This document shows, in pieces, positions 42,735 through 52,247 of a stretch of 53,315 nt of DNA. The first letter of the stretch is position 1. Each line of letters starts with the position of its first letter. Source of the DNA: JBFMGD01 sp040751775 (GTDB lineage: Bacteria > Bacillota > Dethiobacteria > DTU022); assembly GCA_040751775.1 (NCBI GenBank), contig JBFMGD010000015.1, forward strand, positions 1 to 53,315, read 5' to 3'. The notes below the pieces were generated by a model, which ran no database searches, was not told the DNA's origin, and worked only from the letters and a program-made list of their open reading frames with translations. The position numbers and the translations under genes were made by a program.

Positions 42735-45194
42735 GTGTTTGCCGGCAAGAAGCAATTTAAGCAGCACTTTATCAATAAACTGCAATTGACCAGAGGCAAA
42801 ACTGTGGCTGATGCTACCACCATGGATGTGTATAAGACTTTGGGCGGTATGATTCGCGAATATGTTATGCCGAATTGGGTTGCTACCGGACAGCGCTATC
42901 GGGAAGACGGCGCCAAGCAGGTTTATTATTTTTCTATGGAATTCTTGCTGGGCCGGCTTTTAGAGAGCAACCTGCTTAACCTGGGACTGTTGGAAATTTG
43001 CGCGGAGGGGCTTCAAGAACTCGGCATTGACTTTACCGGTGTAGCCGATGAAGAACCTGACGCCGGGTTGGGCAACGGCGGCCTCGGCCGGCTGGCGGCA
43101 TGCTTCCTTGATTCCCTGGCTTCGCTGGGTTTACCGGGCCATGGCTGCGGTATCCGTTATAAGTACGGTTTGTTTGAGCAGAGAATTAAGAACGGTTATC
43201 AGGTCGAGCTGCCCGAGTTTTGGCTGAGGGAAGGCAATGTGTGGGAGATCCGCAGACCCGAAGAAGCGGTGGAAATAAGATTCGGCGGTCACGTCAGAGT
43301 TGAACATGATTCTGATCGCATGCGCTTTCATCACGAGGGCGCAGAAGTTGTGCTCGCTGTTCCCTATGATATACCTGTCGTTGGGTTTAAAAATAATACG
43401 GTTAATAACCTGCGGTTGTGGGATGCTGAATCTGTATTAACTGAACGCTGCGCTTCGCTTTGCTGTTACCGCGACGTAGTTGACTACAAGCATTCTTTGG
43501 AATCGATCACTGAACTGCTCTACCCGGACGATTCAAATAATGAAGGCAAACGGCTAAGGTTAAAACAACAGTATTTTCTGGTTTCCGCGGGGCTGCAAAG
43601 CATTGTGCGTAGCCATAAAGCCAAATACGGCCATAGCCGTGCTTTTCATGAGAAAGTAGCGATACATGTTAATGATACTCATCCGGTACTGGCCATACCG
43701 GAGCTGATGCGTATATTTATGGACCATGAGCATATGGATTGGGAACAGGCCTGGTATTTGACCCAAAATACAGTTTCCTATACCAACCATACCACCTTAT
43801 CCGAGGCTCTTGAAAAATGGCCGGTGGATATTTTCCAGCCGCTGCTGCCCCGCATTTATTCGATTGTGGAGGAAATTAATGCGCGATTTCACAATGCCGT
43901 TTCAATCAAATCAAATGATTGCAGCAAAGCTGCTGAAACCGCGATTATTGCCGACGGCCAGGTAAAGATGGCCCACCTGGCGATTGCCGGCAGCCATAGT
44001 GTCAACGGTGTGGCCGCGCTGCACACCGAGATACTGAAAAGGCGTGAGATGAAGGCCTTTTACGAGCTTTATCCGGAAAAATTCAATAACAAGACTAATG
44101 GGATTACTCATCGCCGCTGGCTGCTAAAAGCCAACCCGTTACTGGCTAACCTGATCACCGCCACGATCGGTCCCGACTGGCTGTGCCGCCCGGAAGCTTT
44201 ATCCGGTTTGCGCGAATATGCCCGGGATACTGCTTTTCAGGAAGCTGTTTTTAATATTAAGAAGCAAAATAAAATCAACCTGGCCAGGGTGATCAAGGAA
44301 AAATGCGGTTTTACGGTAGATGAGAATTCTATCTTTGATGTACAGGTAAAGCGACTGCATGCTTACAAACGGCAACTGTTAAACGTGCTTCATATCATGG
44401 ACCTCTACAACCGGCTGCGCGAAAATCCGGCTATGGAGATGACCCCGCGTACGTTTATCTTTGGAGCCAAGGCCTTTCCCAACTATCACCTGGCTAAAAA
44501 TACGGTCAAGTTGATTAACACCGTTGCCGCGCTTGTAAACAGTGATAAGCAGATTCAAGGAAAATTGAAAATTGCTTTCCTTGAGAATTACCGGGTTTCA
44601 CTGGCTGAAAGAATCATTCCGGCCGCGGATCTAAGCGAACAAATTTCGACAGCCGGCAAAGAGGCGTCCGGAACCGGCAACATGAAATTTATGCTTAATG
44701 GTGCTGTTACAATCGGCACTCTTGACGGAGCAAATGTTGAAATTAAGGAAGCGGTCGGACCGGATAATATATTCATTTTCGGCCTGAAAGCGGATGAAGC
44801 CATGCAGTACCACCATTGCGGCGGCTATTGTGCCCGGGACCTGTATAACTGTGATCCCCGTTTGCGCCAAGTCCTGGATCAAATGATCGACGGTTCCCTG
44901 CCGGCGCCTAAAAACGAATTCTTTTTGGTTCACGATCACCTGCTGCAGCATAATGATGAATTTTTTGTGCTGCAGGATTTTGCCGCTTACACTGCAGCCC
45001 AGGCTGCGGTTCAGGAAGCATACAATGATCGACGGCGGTGGCAGGAGATGTGTATTCACAATATCGCCCAGGCGGGTCTGTTTTCAAGTGACCGCACAAT
45101 CTCGCAATATGCTTCGGAAATATGGAAAATTGAACCGGTTCGTAGATACACCACCGGGCCTGGGAACGAGTTGCAAAGGTGCAAGATAGGTTAA
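42735..45194 (+). CDS. glgP: Glycogen/starch alpha-glucan phosphorylase
   Basis: An 819-residue GT35 enzyme releasing glucose-1-phosphate from glycogen or maltodextrin. The N-terminal YYFSMEFLLGRLLESNLLNLG and DAGLGNGGLGRLAACFLDS are classic. The pyridoxal-phosphate Lys lies in EASGTGNMKFMLNGA near residue 650, and the active-site VKRLHAYKRQLLN and ITHRRWL are intact. GTG 42735 was chosen because AAAGGGG is eight bases upstream; TTG 42711 is less likely. It is a cytosolic enzyme of carbohydrate storage; no glycogen synthase neighbours are visible. Confidence 0.96.
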   Translation: MFAGKKQFKQHFINKLQLTRGKTVADATTMDVYKTLGGMIREYVMPNWVATGQRYREDGAKQVYYFSMEFLLGRLLESNLLNLGLLEICAEGLQELGIDFTGVADEEPDAGLGNGGLGRLAACFLDSLASLGLPGHGCGIRYKYGLFEQRIKNGYQVELPEFWLREGNVWEIRRPEEAVEIRFGGHVRVEHDSDRMRFHHEGAEVVLAVPYDIPVVGFKNNTVNNLRLWDAESVLTERCASLCCYRDVVDYKHSLESITELLYPDDSNNEGKRLRLKQQYFLVSAGLQSIVRSHKAKYGHSRAFHEKVAIHVNDTHPVLAIPELMRIFMDHEHMDWEQAWYLTQNTVSYTNHTTLSEALEKWPVDIFQPLLPRIYSIVEEINARFHNAVSIKSNDCSKAAETAIIADGQVKMAHLAIAGSHSVNGVAALHTEILKRREMKAFYELYPEKFNNKTNGITHRRWLLKANPLLANLITATIGPDWLCRPEALSGLREYARDTAFQEAVFNIKKQNKINLARVIKEKCGFTVDENSIFDVQVKRLHAYKRQLLNVLHIMDLYNRLRENPAMEMTPRTFIFGAKAFPNYHLAKNTVKLINTVAALVNSDKQIQGKLKIAFLENYRVSLAERIIPAADLSEQISTAGKEASGTGNMKFMLNGAVTIGTLDGANVEIKEAVGPDNIFIFGLKADEAMQYHHCGGYCARDLYNCDPRLRQVLDQMIDGSLPAPKNEFFLVHDHLLQHNDEFFVLQDFAAYTAAQAAVQEAYNDRRRWQEMCIHNIAQAGLFSSDRTISQYASEIWKIEPVRRYTTGPGNELQRCKIG

Positions 45195-45200
45195 AGAAAA

Positions 45201-45231
45201 AAAACCCTCACCCCGGCCGGGAGAGGGTTTT
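45201..45231. terminator. Bidirectional intrinsic terminator between glgP and the M24 gene
   Basis: AAAACCCTC at 45201-45209 pairs with GAGGGTTTT at 45223-45231 around a GC-rich loop. T-runs flank it on both strands (TTTTTTCTTAATC rightward and TTTTTTTTCTTT leftward). It serves both convergent genes. Confidence 0.85.
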
Positions 45232-45246
45232 TTCTTAATCCATATT

Positions 45247-46575
45247 TTAATAAACACCAGGCAGTCCACAGACGATCAGCTCTTTTTTTGGGAACCGGTA
45301 GAAGACTTCGAACCCGTCATCAGTAACAACACCACAATGCTCAATTTTCACGCCATCCTTGGCCCATCTATCGCCAAGCCAGGTAAAGCATGCCGTTTCA
45401 AGAGCAAAGGTCATGTTTTTCTCAATACGTCCTCCGGGGAAGTCACCGAAAATCTCTCCTGACCCGGGGATAGTGGCGCCCGGATCTCCTGAACGAAGGC
45501 CGATCGGATGGCCACCCGAACCAAAGAAATAGCGACCCGGCTCAGGCCATTTGGGTTCGCGACCCCAGAGGCCCGGCGCATCGCCTTTTTTCAACCATTC
45601 ATTTTGAACATCACTGGTCGTAATACCAGGTTTCACTGACTCAGTCATTGCGATTAAAGCTTCGTAGGCTACGGCATATACTTCTTTTTGGAATTCGGTG
45701 GGTTTATCTCCGACCAGGTAGGTGCGATAGAAACAGGTACGGTAACCGTTAAAACTGACGCCGTTGATATCTAAGACAACAAAGTCTCCGGGCCTGACCA
45801 TTCTGTCAGTAGGCATGTTCGGCACGCCATAACCTGATCTTTCTCCTGTGCAAACGACAAAGCTGGGTCCTTCCAACTCTTCCGCGCCATGCTTATAACA
45901 AGCGTGTGCCGCAATCCCGGCTATTTCCAGCTCGGTCATGCCGGGACGCAATGCCCTGGCTACTTCCCAGTGAGCAGCTTCGGTTATGGCGCCGGCCATG
46001 CGCAGGCAATGAATTTCGTCTTCAGTTTTAACCCTGATCGCATCGACCATGCAGTTGTTGCCGTCTACAACATTAATCCCGTTGCGCCTGAGAACATCAA
46101 GCATGTGAGCACTGGCAACATCAATACCGACAGGCATATCAAGGATGTCATGCTTCTTGAGCAGCGTCTTAATTTCCGCGGCGTTTTTCTCAAAAGAATT
46201 TTCCATATAATCAGGCGTATCAGGCAAACCGTTGCATAACTGATAAGGTTTTGATGTCTTCAAAACCATCTTGCCCTCAAACCAGGGCATGCGCAGACTT
46301 TCCCACCCCTTATCATACTTGTCGGTATTAACATAGGGGAAACCCTCACCCTGAACCAGGAGAACATATGTGCCTAACCTGCGCCGTGCATACTGGTGGT
46401 AAGAATAGTAACCGAGATAGCGGTGATAGTCGTAGTCGTACAAAATCATTGCACCCAGGCCGTGCTTTTTCAGTGCCGCTTGCGCCCTTTCCACTCTCTC
46501 TTTACGCATGCGATCCGGATTGTAGGGTCGCTGCTCGTAATCTACTGCATAGGAGCCATATTGCATCTTTTTCAA
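45247..46575 (-). CDS. M24 peptidase-fold protein (Xaa-Pro peptidase/creatinase-like) with altered metal site
   Basis: A 442-residue cytosolic pita-bread-fold protein with an N-terminal creatinase-like domain (residues 1-180). Catalytic-domain ligands: first Asp in VVLDINGVSFNG, His in GSGGHPIGLRSGD, Glu in FALETACF and Glu in VKIEHCGV. The second Asp of the usual GYxxDxTRT motif is replaced: here GYRTCFYRT has Cys. Thus it may bind metal differently or belong to a non-peptidase branch, as ectoine hydrolase and creatinase do. GGGAGGTTG precedes the ATG. It stands alone, so the substrate is unknown. Confidence 0.82.
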   Translation of the reverse strand: MKKMQYGSYAVDYEQRPYNPDRMRKERVERAQAALKKHGLGAMILYDYDYHRYLGYYSYHQYARRRLGTYVLLVQGEGFPYVNTDKYDKGWESLRMPWFEGKMVLKTSKPYQLCNGLPDTPDYMENSFEKNAAEIKTLLKKHDILDMPVGIDVASAHMLDVLRRNGINVVDGNNCMVDAIRVKTEDEIHCLRMAGAITEAAHWEVARALRPGMTELEIAGIAAHACYKHGAEELEGPSFVVCTGERSGYGVPNMPTDRMVRPGDFVVLDINGVSFNGYRTCFYRTYLVGDKPTEFQKEVYAVAYEALIAMTESVKPGITTSDVQNEWLKKGDAPGLWGREPKWPEPGRYFFGSGGHPIGLRSGDPGATIPGSGEIFGDFPGGRIEKNMTFALETACFTWLGDRWAKDGVKIEHCGVVTDDGFEVFYRFPKKELIVCGLPGVY

Positions 46576-46933
46576 CCTCCCAGCTCATTGTTAAATTGAT
46601 TATAGCATGCTCTACTCATGTAAAGCAACCTATCAATCAGTCATTCAGACATTCTGTTTATCTCCCTAAAAACACCTCAAATCCTCTTCCACCAGTCCAC
46701 ACCACGGCTATATGTATGCAACTTCCGGAATGGTACAACGGCGCGTTTGAAGATTTACCTGTATGTTTTGCCTGCCCAAAGATGTGCGTGAACTTCTGGC
46801 TAATTCTTGATGATGCTCATCCGCTGACTGTTTGGCCCGCCCCTTTTTATTGAACAGTGACGCAATTCTCTATGCGAAGGTTTTTCTTGTACAGTGTAGA
46901 ATAGTGTAGAATACTGAATATTGTCAGCACATC
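46576..46933. other. Divergent intergenic region
   Basis: No supported gene. Near the left end is the leftward promoter element TATAAT (46599-46604 on the minus strand) of the M24 gene. At the right end, TTGTAC (near 46887) and AATACT are separated by 17 bases, a possible promoter for the cyclic-di-GMP gene, covering the tandem repeat at 46893-46912. An open plus-strand frame through 46368-46853 is mostly the antisense of the M24 gene. Confidence 0.45.
46893..46912. repeat. 10-bp tandem repeat in the promoter region of the GGDEF/HD-GYP gene
   Basis: AGTGTAGAAT occurs twice back to back at 46893-46902 and 46903-46912. The period of ten equals one helical turn, so both copies face the same side of DNA, as for a repeated activator or repressor half-site. 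It overlaps the inferred promoter spacer. Confidence 0.5.
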
Positions 46934-49813
46934 TTGTTGCCAGTGGGTGATCTCATCTATCAGGAAAACGTTACTTCTGGTTGGCTGGAGGAAAACTTGC
47001 CTGTTGCTTTCGCCCATCACCGGGTGGCCGGGGAAAGCGAAGCTAACTGCGTTGACTATATCTTTGTTGATTTAAACGCTTCTTTTGAAACTGTTACAGG
47101 CCTAAAAAGAAGTGAGGTCATCGGTAAAAAAGTAACCGATTTGCTTCCACAGAACTTAAAATTCGCCATTGACTGGATCGGCATTTACAATCAAGTGGCG
47201 GCTACCGGTGAGACAGTACGCTTTGAGCAGTACTCAGAACGACAGGGTTGCTGGTATGAAGTTATCGCCTGCAGTGATAAGACCGGGTATTTTACGACCA
47301 TACTAATTGATATTACCGGGCTGAAGAGGTCTGAAGAGTTGGCGGCGCTTAGTGAAAAGCTGTGGCAAATTACGTTTGACGCTATACAGGATGGCGTGAG
47401 CGTTCTTGATTCCCTGCTTGACGACTCAGGAAGTGTGACCGGTATTGTTGAGTTTGTGCGCGATATAACCGAGCGCAAACAGGCGGAAGAAGCGCTGTGG
47501 GAAAGCAAAGAGAAACTTGCAGTGACCCTGCAATCGATCGGGGACGGGCTGTGGGACTGGAATGTGCAGACTAACGAGGTATTTTACTCCTGTCAGTGGA
47601 AAGCCATGCTCGGATACGAAGAAGATGAAATAGGAAACACTCTTGACGAATGGGACAAGCGTATCCACCCGGAAGACAAAAAAAGCTGCTACGAAGCTCT
47701 GGAAAAGCATTTAAAAGGTGAAACCGCGGTTTATCAAAACGAGCACCGGCTTCTCTGTAAAGACGGCACCTACAAATGGATTCTTGACCGCGGCAAAGTG
47801 ATTACCTTAACAGATGACCGAAAACCCCTGCGCGTTATCGGCACCCATACCGATATCACTGAGCGCAAGCAGGCGGAGATGGCTTTAAAGTACCAACTCC
47901 AGTTTGAAAAGATGGTAGGAGATATCTCGGCCGCCATCGTGATAGTGGCTCCGGATAAACTCGATGATGCCATCTACCAGGCGCTCCGGCTGAGCGGAGA
48001 GTTTTTCAACGCCGACCGCAGTTACCTGTTTCAAATTTCTCCGGACGGCTGTTTCATGGACAATACACACGAGTGGTGTGCCGCTGGTGTAGAATCGCAG
48101 CAATACAGGCTGAAGAACTACCCTCTAGATGCCCTACCTTGGTGGGCGGGGCAAATCAGGCTTTTAAAACACGTTCATATTCCCGATGTTGAAGCGCTCC
48201 CTCCGGAAGCGGAAAAGGAAAAAGCGGAGTTTCGATTAGAAAAAATTCAATCTCTTTTAACCATCCCGATGAATACTGACGGCCGGTTGCTCGGTTTTTT
48301 GGGTTTTGACTCTGTTAAAGAAAAAATGGCCTGGACGGAAGAGCAGGTCGCGTTGCTGAAAATGGTAGCCGAAATTATTACCAATGCCTTGATTAAACAA
48401 CTGGCGGAAGAAGCGTTAAAACTTTCAGAAGAAAAATACCGCGAGATACTGGCTTCCATTGAGGAAGGTTACTACGAAACAGACCTGGCGGGGAATATCA
48501 TTTTCTGCAACGATGCTGCCGCCCAACTGCTCGGGTATAGCCGGGAAGAGCTGCTGGGGATGAATTACAAGCAGCTTTACAAGGAACCGGAAACAGTTTT
48601 TAAAACTTTTCACAAGGTGTTCTTGTCAGGAAAACCGGATCGCGGTTTCACCCTGGGCATGATTAGAAAAAACGGCACTATCGGGTTCGGGGAACTTTCA
48701 ATATCGCTGATTAAAAATGGTGACGGAACAATTAACGGATTTCGGGGGGTCGCGCGGGATATCACGGAGCGGATTCACTTTGAAGAGCGGTTAAAGTATC
48801 TAAGCCTGCACGATCAACTTACCGGACTGTATAACCGTACATTTTTTGAAGAAGAGCTCAACCGCTTAAGTAATGGGCGGGAATACCCCGTAAGCATAAT
48901 CTCCGCCGATCTGGACGACTTAAAGTTAATCAACGATACCCAGGGTCACGATGAAGGGGACAGGCTCCTGGCAGCGGCCGCCGGCGTCTTAAAAGAGTCG
49001 TTGCGGGGTTCCGATATCCTGGCCCGGGTGGGAGGCGATGAATTTGCGGCTATCTTACCCTGCACTGGTCCGGAAACTGCCGAGAGCGTTACTGCCCGGA
49101 TCAGGGAAAATGTCGAAAGTTACAACCGGAAACATGTCGCCTTGCCATTGGGTTTATCCCTGGGAGTGGCTACCGCCCAAACAAAAGAAACCGCATTTAC
49201 AGACGTCTACAAGCAGGCCGACGACTTGATGTACCGCGATAAACTTTCACGCAGTACCAGAGCCCGCAGCAAGACTGTCCAGGCGCTCCTGTCAACCTTG
49301 GCCGAAAGGGACTTTATCACCAAAGGGCATGCGCAAAGGCTGGAAAAATATTGCCGTAAGATTGGGGAAAGGTTTAACCTTTCTTCCAGTCAGCTTTCCG
49401 ACCTTGCTCTTTTGGCCCAGGTCCACGACCTGGGTAAAGTTGGTATTCCGGACTCCATCCTGTTTAAAAAAGGACCCCTCACGGAAGAAGAATGGGAAAT
49501 TATGCGCCAACACCCGGAGAAGGGCTGCCGCATCGCACTGTCCTCTGCCGATTTGACAGGGGTGGCGGACTTAATTTTAAAACATCATGAGCGGTGGGAC
49601 GGCAGCGGATATCCCCTGGGCCTTAAGGAAGAAGAGATCCCGGTGTATTGCCGTATTCTCGCAGTAGTCGATGCTTACGACGCCATGACCACTGACCGGC
49701 CCTACAGCACAGCCAAAAGCAAGCAAGAAGCAATTGATGAGTTGATCCGTTGTGCCGGCAGTCATTTTGACCCGGAGATGGTAAAGGTTTTTATTTCGCT
49801 TCTCAAATCGTAA
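46934..49813 (+). CDS. Multi-sensor PAS/GAF, GGDEF and HD-GYP cyclic-di-GMP protein
   Basis: A 959-residue protein with no membrane segment. Order: PAS (20-125), a shortened PAS-like piece (about 130-190), PAS/PAC (190-310), GAF (320-490), PAS (500-615), GGDEF (about 625-780) and HD-GYP (785-955). The GGDEF motif is intact (RVGGDEFAAIL near 699) with an RGSD inhibitory site five residues before. The HD-GYP site is intact (HDLGKVGIPD near 831, HHERWDGSGYP near 885). Both synthesis and breakdown of cyclic-di-GMP are therefore possible. The start is unclear: TTG 46934 or GTG 46943, with no good ribosome binding site. Confidence 0.9.
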   Translation: MLPVGDLIYQENVTSGWLEENLPVAFAHHRVAGESEANCVDYIFVDLNASFETVTGLKRSEVIGKKVTDLLPQNLKFAIDWIGIYNQVAATGETVRFEQYSERQGCWYEVIACSDKTGYFTTILIDITGLKRSEELAALSEKLWQITFDAIQDGVSVLDSLLDDSGSVTGIVEFVRDITERKQAEEALWESKEKLAVTLQSIGDGLWDWNVQTNEVFYSCQWKAMLGYEEDEIGNTLDEWDKRIHPEDKKSCYEALEKHLKGETAVYQNEHRLLCKDGTYKWILDRGKVITLTDDRKPLRVIGTHTDITERKQAEMALKYQLQFEKMVGDISAAIVIVAPDKLDDAIYQALRLSGEFFNADRSYLFQISPDGCFMDNTHEWCAAGVESQQYRLKNYPLDALPWWAGQIRLLKHVHIPDVEALPPEAEKEKAEFRLEKIQSLLTIPMNTDGRLLGFLGFDSVKEKMAWTEEQVALLKMVAEIITNALIKQLAEEALKLSEEKYREILASIEEGYYETDLAGNIIFCNDAAAQLLGYSREELLGMNYKQLYKEPETVFKTFHKVFLSGKPDRGFTLGMIRKNGTIGFGELSISLIKNGDGTINGFRGVARDITERIHFEERLKYLSLHDQLTGLYNRTFFEEELNRLSNGREYPVSIISADLDDLKLINDTQGHDEGDRLLAAAAGVLKESLRGSDILARVGGDEFAAILPCTGPETAESVTARIRENVESYNRKHVALPLGLSLGVATAQTKETAFTDVYKQADDLMYRDKLSRSTRARSKTVQALLSTLAERDFITKGHAQRLEKYCRKIGERFNLSSSQLSDLALLAQVHDLGKVGIPDSILFKKGPLTEEEWEIMRQHPEKGCRIALSSADLTGVADLILKHHERWDGSGYPLGLKEEEIPVYCRILAVVDAYDAMTTDRPYSTAKSKQEAIDELIRCAGSHFDPEMVKVFISLLKS

Positions 49814-49889
49814 ATACAAGACGCATGCATTATGCGAAATCAGGGCCGGTTCTGGTCGCGCAAACTTTAATAATTTAGGAGGCTTTGTC

Positions 49890-51005
49890 ATGAAATTGCT
49901 AAAATTCTGCCTGGCTGCGGCCGCATTGATTTGCCTGCTTCTGTCGTCTGTCGACCCCGTATTCGCTTTTGATGAACAGGAGGAATATTATTACCATGGT
50001 GTTGTTTTGGCGGTCGAGGAGAACTCGACGCCAGAAAACGGCCTTGAACAGCATGTAACGGTGCGCTTAACCAGCGGCCCCTTTAAAAATGAAGTCGTCA
50101 CGATCCTGAATTACTATCAGCCCGAGCGCTCTGTTTACGATATTAGGGCGCAAGAGGGTATGCGCGTGATCCTGGTCACCTTCGACGAAGGTGAGACCCT
50201 GGGCGAGGTCTTCTTGCATGATCTGGCCCGGGATCGCGGAGTCTACTTCCTGATCGGATTGTTCGTGGTGCTGCTGCTGGCTGTGGGGCGCCTGCAGGGG
50301 TTAAAGACCCTGATCACCTTGGCTGCAACCGTATTTTTTGTCCTGCTATTTCTGCTGCCCAACCTGCTTAAGGGATATAATCCGATTATCCTGGCTGTTA
50401 TCACCGCCACACTGGTGGTGGTATTTACCCTGATTGTCATCGCCGGCTTGAATTTCAAGGCCTTGGCGGCGATCATTGGCACGATTTGCGGGATTTTCGT
50501 TGCCGGGTTGCTGGCGTTTTGGGTGGGCGGTATTTCTCATTTAACCGGTTTCAGCACGCATGAAGCGCAAATGCTCTACTACCTCACTGACAATAATATC
50601 GATGTCCGCGGCTTGCTTTTTGCCGGGATTATTATCGGCTCTCTCGGCGCGATTACCGATATCGGTATCTCTGTTGCTTCCGCCGCGGCTGAAATCAAAA
50701 TGGCGAACCCGGCGATAACCTGCCGGGAGCTGGTGATCAGTGCAATGAATGTAGGCCGGGATGTGTTGGGCACGATGTCAAATACCTTGATTCTGGCCTA
50801 TGTCGGCGCCGCGACGCCGCTGCTGTTGTTGGTAACCAGCTACCAGAACAGTTGGCTGAAAATTATTAACCTTGACTTGATAGCCACGGAGGTGGTGCGT
50901 GGAATGGCCGGCAGCATCGGCCTGGTGGTGGCCGTCCCGATCACCGCGCTTTTATCCGGTTACTTCATGGGCAAAAAAGTAAATAATACCGTTAAAACAA
51001 GATAG
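49890..51005 (+). CDS. YibE/F-family membrane protein
   Basis: A 371-residue protein. Residues 1-26 are a signal peptide (ending VFAF). An extracellular beta-rich domain (YYYHGVVLAVEEN...EVVTILNYYQPE) follows, then about eight membrane helices. The conserved segment GSLGAITDIGISVASAAAEI and MSNTLILAYVGAATPLLLL matches the YibE/F family. Function in the family is not established; some Firmicutes homologues sit beside each other as YibE and YibF pairs. TTAGGAGGCTTTGTC gives a strong start site. It follows the GGDEF gene by 76 bases. Confidence 0.88.
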   Translation: MKLLKFCLAAAALICLLLSSVDPVFAFDEQEEYYYHGVVLAVEENSTPENGLEQHVTVRLTSGPFKNEVVTILNYYQPERSVYDIRAQEGMRVILVTFDEGETLGEVFLHDLARDRGVYFLIGLFVVLLLAVGRLQGLKTLITLAATVFFVLLFLLPNLLKGYNPIILAVITATLVVVFTLIVIAGLNFKALAAIIGTICGIFVAGLLAFWVGGISHLTGFSTHEAQMLYYLTDNNIDVRGLLFAGIIIGSLGAITDIGISVASAAAEIKMANPAITCRELVISAMNVGRDVLGTMSNTLILAYVGAATPLLLLVTSYQNSWLKIINLDLIATEVVRGMAGSIGLVVAVPITALLSGYFMGKKVNNTVKTR

Positions 51006-51089
51006 ATGTACCTATCACTTACGAGGTCCCAATCCGGGAAAAGGCTTCTTTCTTTTATCTTTTTCAGTGTACTGGGATAGGCCGCGACA

Positions 51090-51978
51090 GGTTTCATCCA
51101 TTCCCCGGATGAACCTTACCAGGTGAAGGTTGTTATAGGGGAGGAGGGCGTCCGTGAAGCCTCCTGCACCTGTCCCCGGGGCGGGTTCTGTAAACATATC
51201 GTAGCCCTATTATTTACATATATCCACAAACCTGACTCTTTTTATGACATGCATTCGCTGGAGGCCAAACTGGCCGGTTTAAGCAAAGAAGAGCTTGTCA
51301 ACTTGATCTGGAAAATGATTGAGCGGGATAACTCATTGTTGGCTATGGTAAAGAGGAGGACCGCTGTACCCGCCGGATCTGCTATAGACCAAGACTGGTT
51401 GTGCCGGGAAGTGCAGCGGGTTTTAAGTGCCCGGGATCCCTATCATCTGGCGGTAAACCTGAGGAATTATTGCAGGTGGCTGAAGGCCTGGCCGGGAGAG
51501 GAAACAAGCCGGGGGCAGGTATGTTTTACCAGGCAGTGCTCAGCACCCTGGCATCTGATGAGTTGCATTGGCTGGATGTGGAGGGTGATATTGCGTTATA
51601 GCCGGGGATTGCGTGGAGGGTTTAAGCGAATGCTTGGCTGGCAGCGAGTACTTTTCGGTAACTCTGGCTGGCCGCTCTTCTGGAAGCCGAACTGGCTGAC
51701 ATCAAGCTGGGGGGTCTAGATTTTTCCGCCGGCGCTTTAGAGATTATTTTGGACTGTGCTACCGAGAAGGAATGGACCTTCCTGGAGGAGCGTGTTCGTG
51801 AACTCATCCCCAAAAGCGATGGTTGGGAGAGGGAGAGGCTCGTAAATATCCTGGTGGCGTTCTCTATGAACACCTTGGTAACCATGAAGAATGGAGAAAA
51901 TTCCTGGCCGGCATAAGAAAAGAATATGCCCGTTTTCCTGCTCTACAAGACGAACTCGACCAGGCAGGATTGGTATGA
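51090..51978 (+). pseudogene. SWIM zinc-finger protein, truncated and frameshifted
   Basis: The 5' part starts within a family sequence (DEPYQVKVVIGEEGVREASC) directly after a stop. It contains the SWIM motif CTCPRGGFCKH (CxCx5CxH) near 51155-51195 and continues to about 51505. Matching sequence then changes frame: SDELHWLDVEGDIAL (51555-51601), a piece LGGLDFSAGALEIILDCATE (from about 51705) and a C-terminal end with EYARFPALQDELDQAGL stopping at 51976-51978. At least two or three frameshifts and a missing N-terminus make this a pseudogene, once a nucleic-acid-associated SWIM protein. Confidence 0.75.
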
Positions 51979-52003
51979 ACGATTCGTGACAAAATGGATG
52001 CTT

Positions 52004-52246
52004 CTAAACATTTTTTTCCATGTATCTTTTCATTTCCTCAACGTTTCTAAACAAGAGTGATTTGGCTATTGCGTCTGCTGTTCCCTTTAAGACCTCTTCC
52101 CGTCCCTTATGATAATCGAACTTGCATGTTCTCCATTGCCCGTCAAGGCCGATTCCAGCGTAGAGGTTACTGCCTTTTTTCTGCGGCTCCATCCTAAAGT
52201 GTCTAAGGAGTCGTGCTATATCCCTTTGACTAAATCTTATTCCCAT
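52004..52246 (-). CDS. Small protein, toxin-like partner of a TA module (HicA-like?)
   Basis: An 80-residue basic protein: FSQRDIARLLRHFRMEPQKKGSN, a middle strand region YAGIGLDGQWRTCKFDYHKG and a C-terminal helix NVEEMKRYMEKN. Size, charge and the KKGSN turn recall HicA dsRBD-like toxins, but the catalytic His of the KHGSHH motif is missing (Asn), so the family call is tentative. ATG 52246 follows GGGGGGC by five or six bases; an earlier in-frame start is inside the upstream gene. It starts one base after the upstream stop, so the pair is translationally coupled. Confidence 0.5.
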   Translation of the reverse strand: MGIRFSQRDIARLLRHFRMEPQKKGSNLYAGIGLDGQWRTCKFDYHKGREEVLKGTADAIAKSLLFRNVEEMKRYMEKNV

Positions 52247-52247
52247 G

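Noticed and set aside
46368..46853. 161-codon plus-strand frame upstream of the GGDEF gene
   Set aside because: More than half is the antisense of the M24 gene; composition is not protein-like and no start site is evident.
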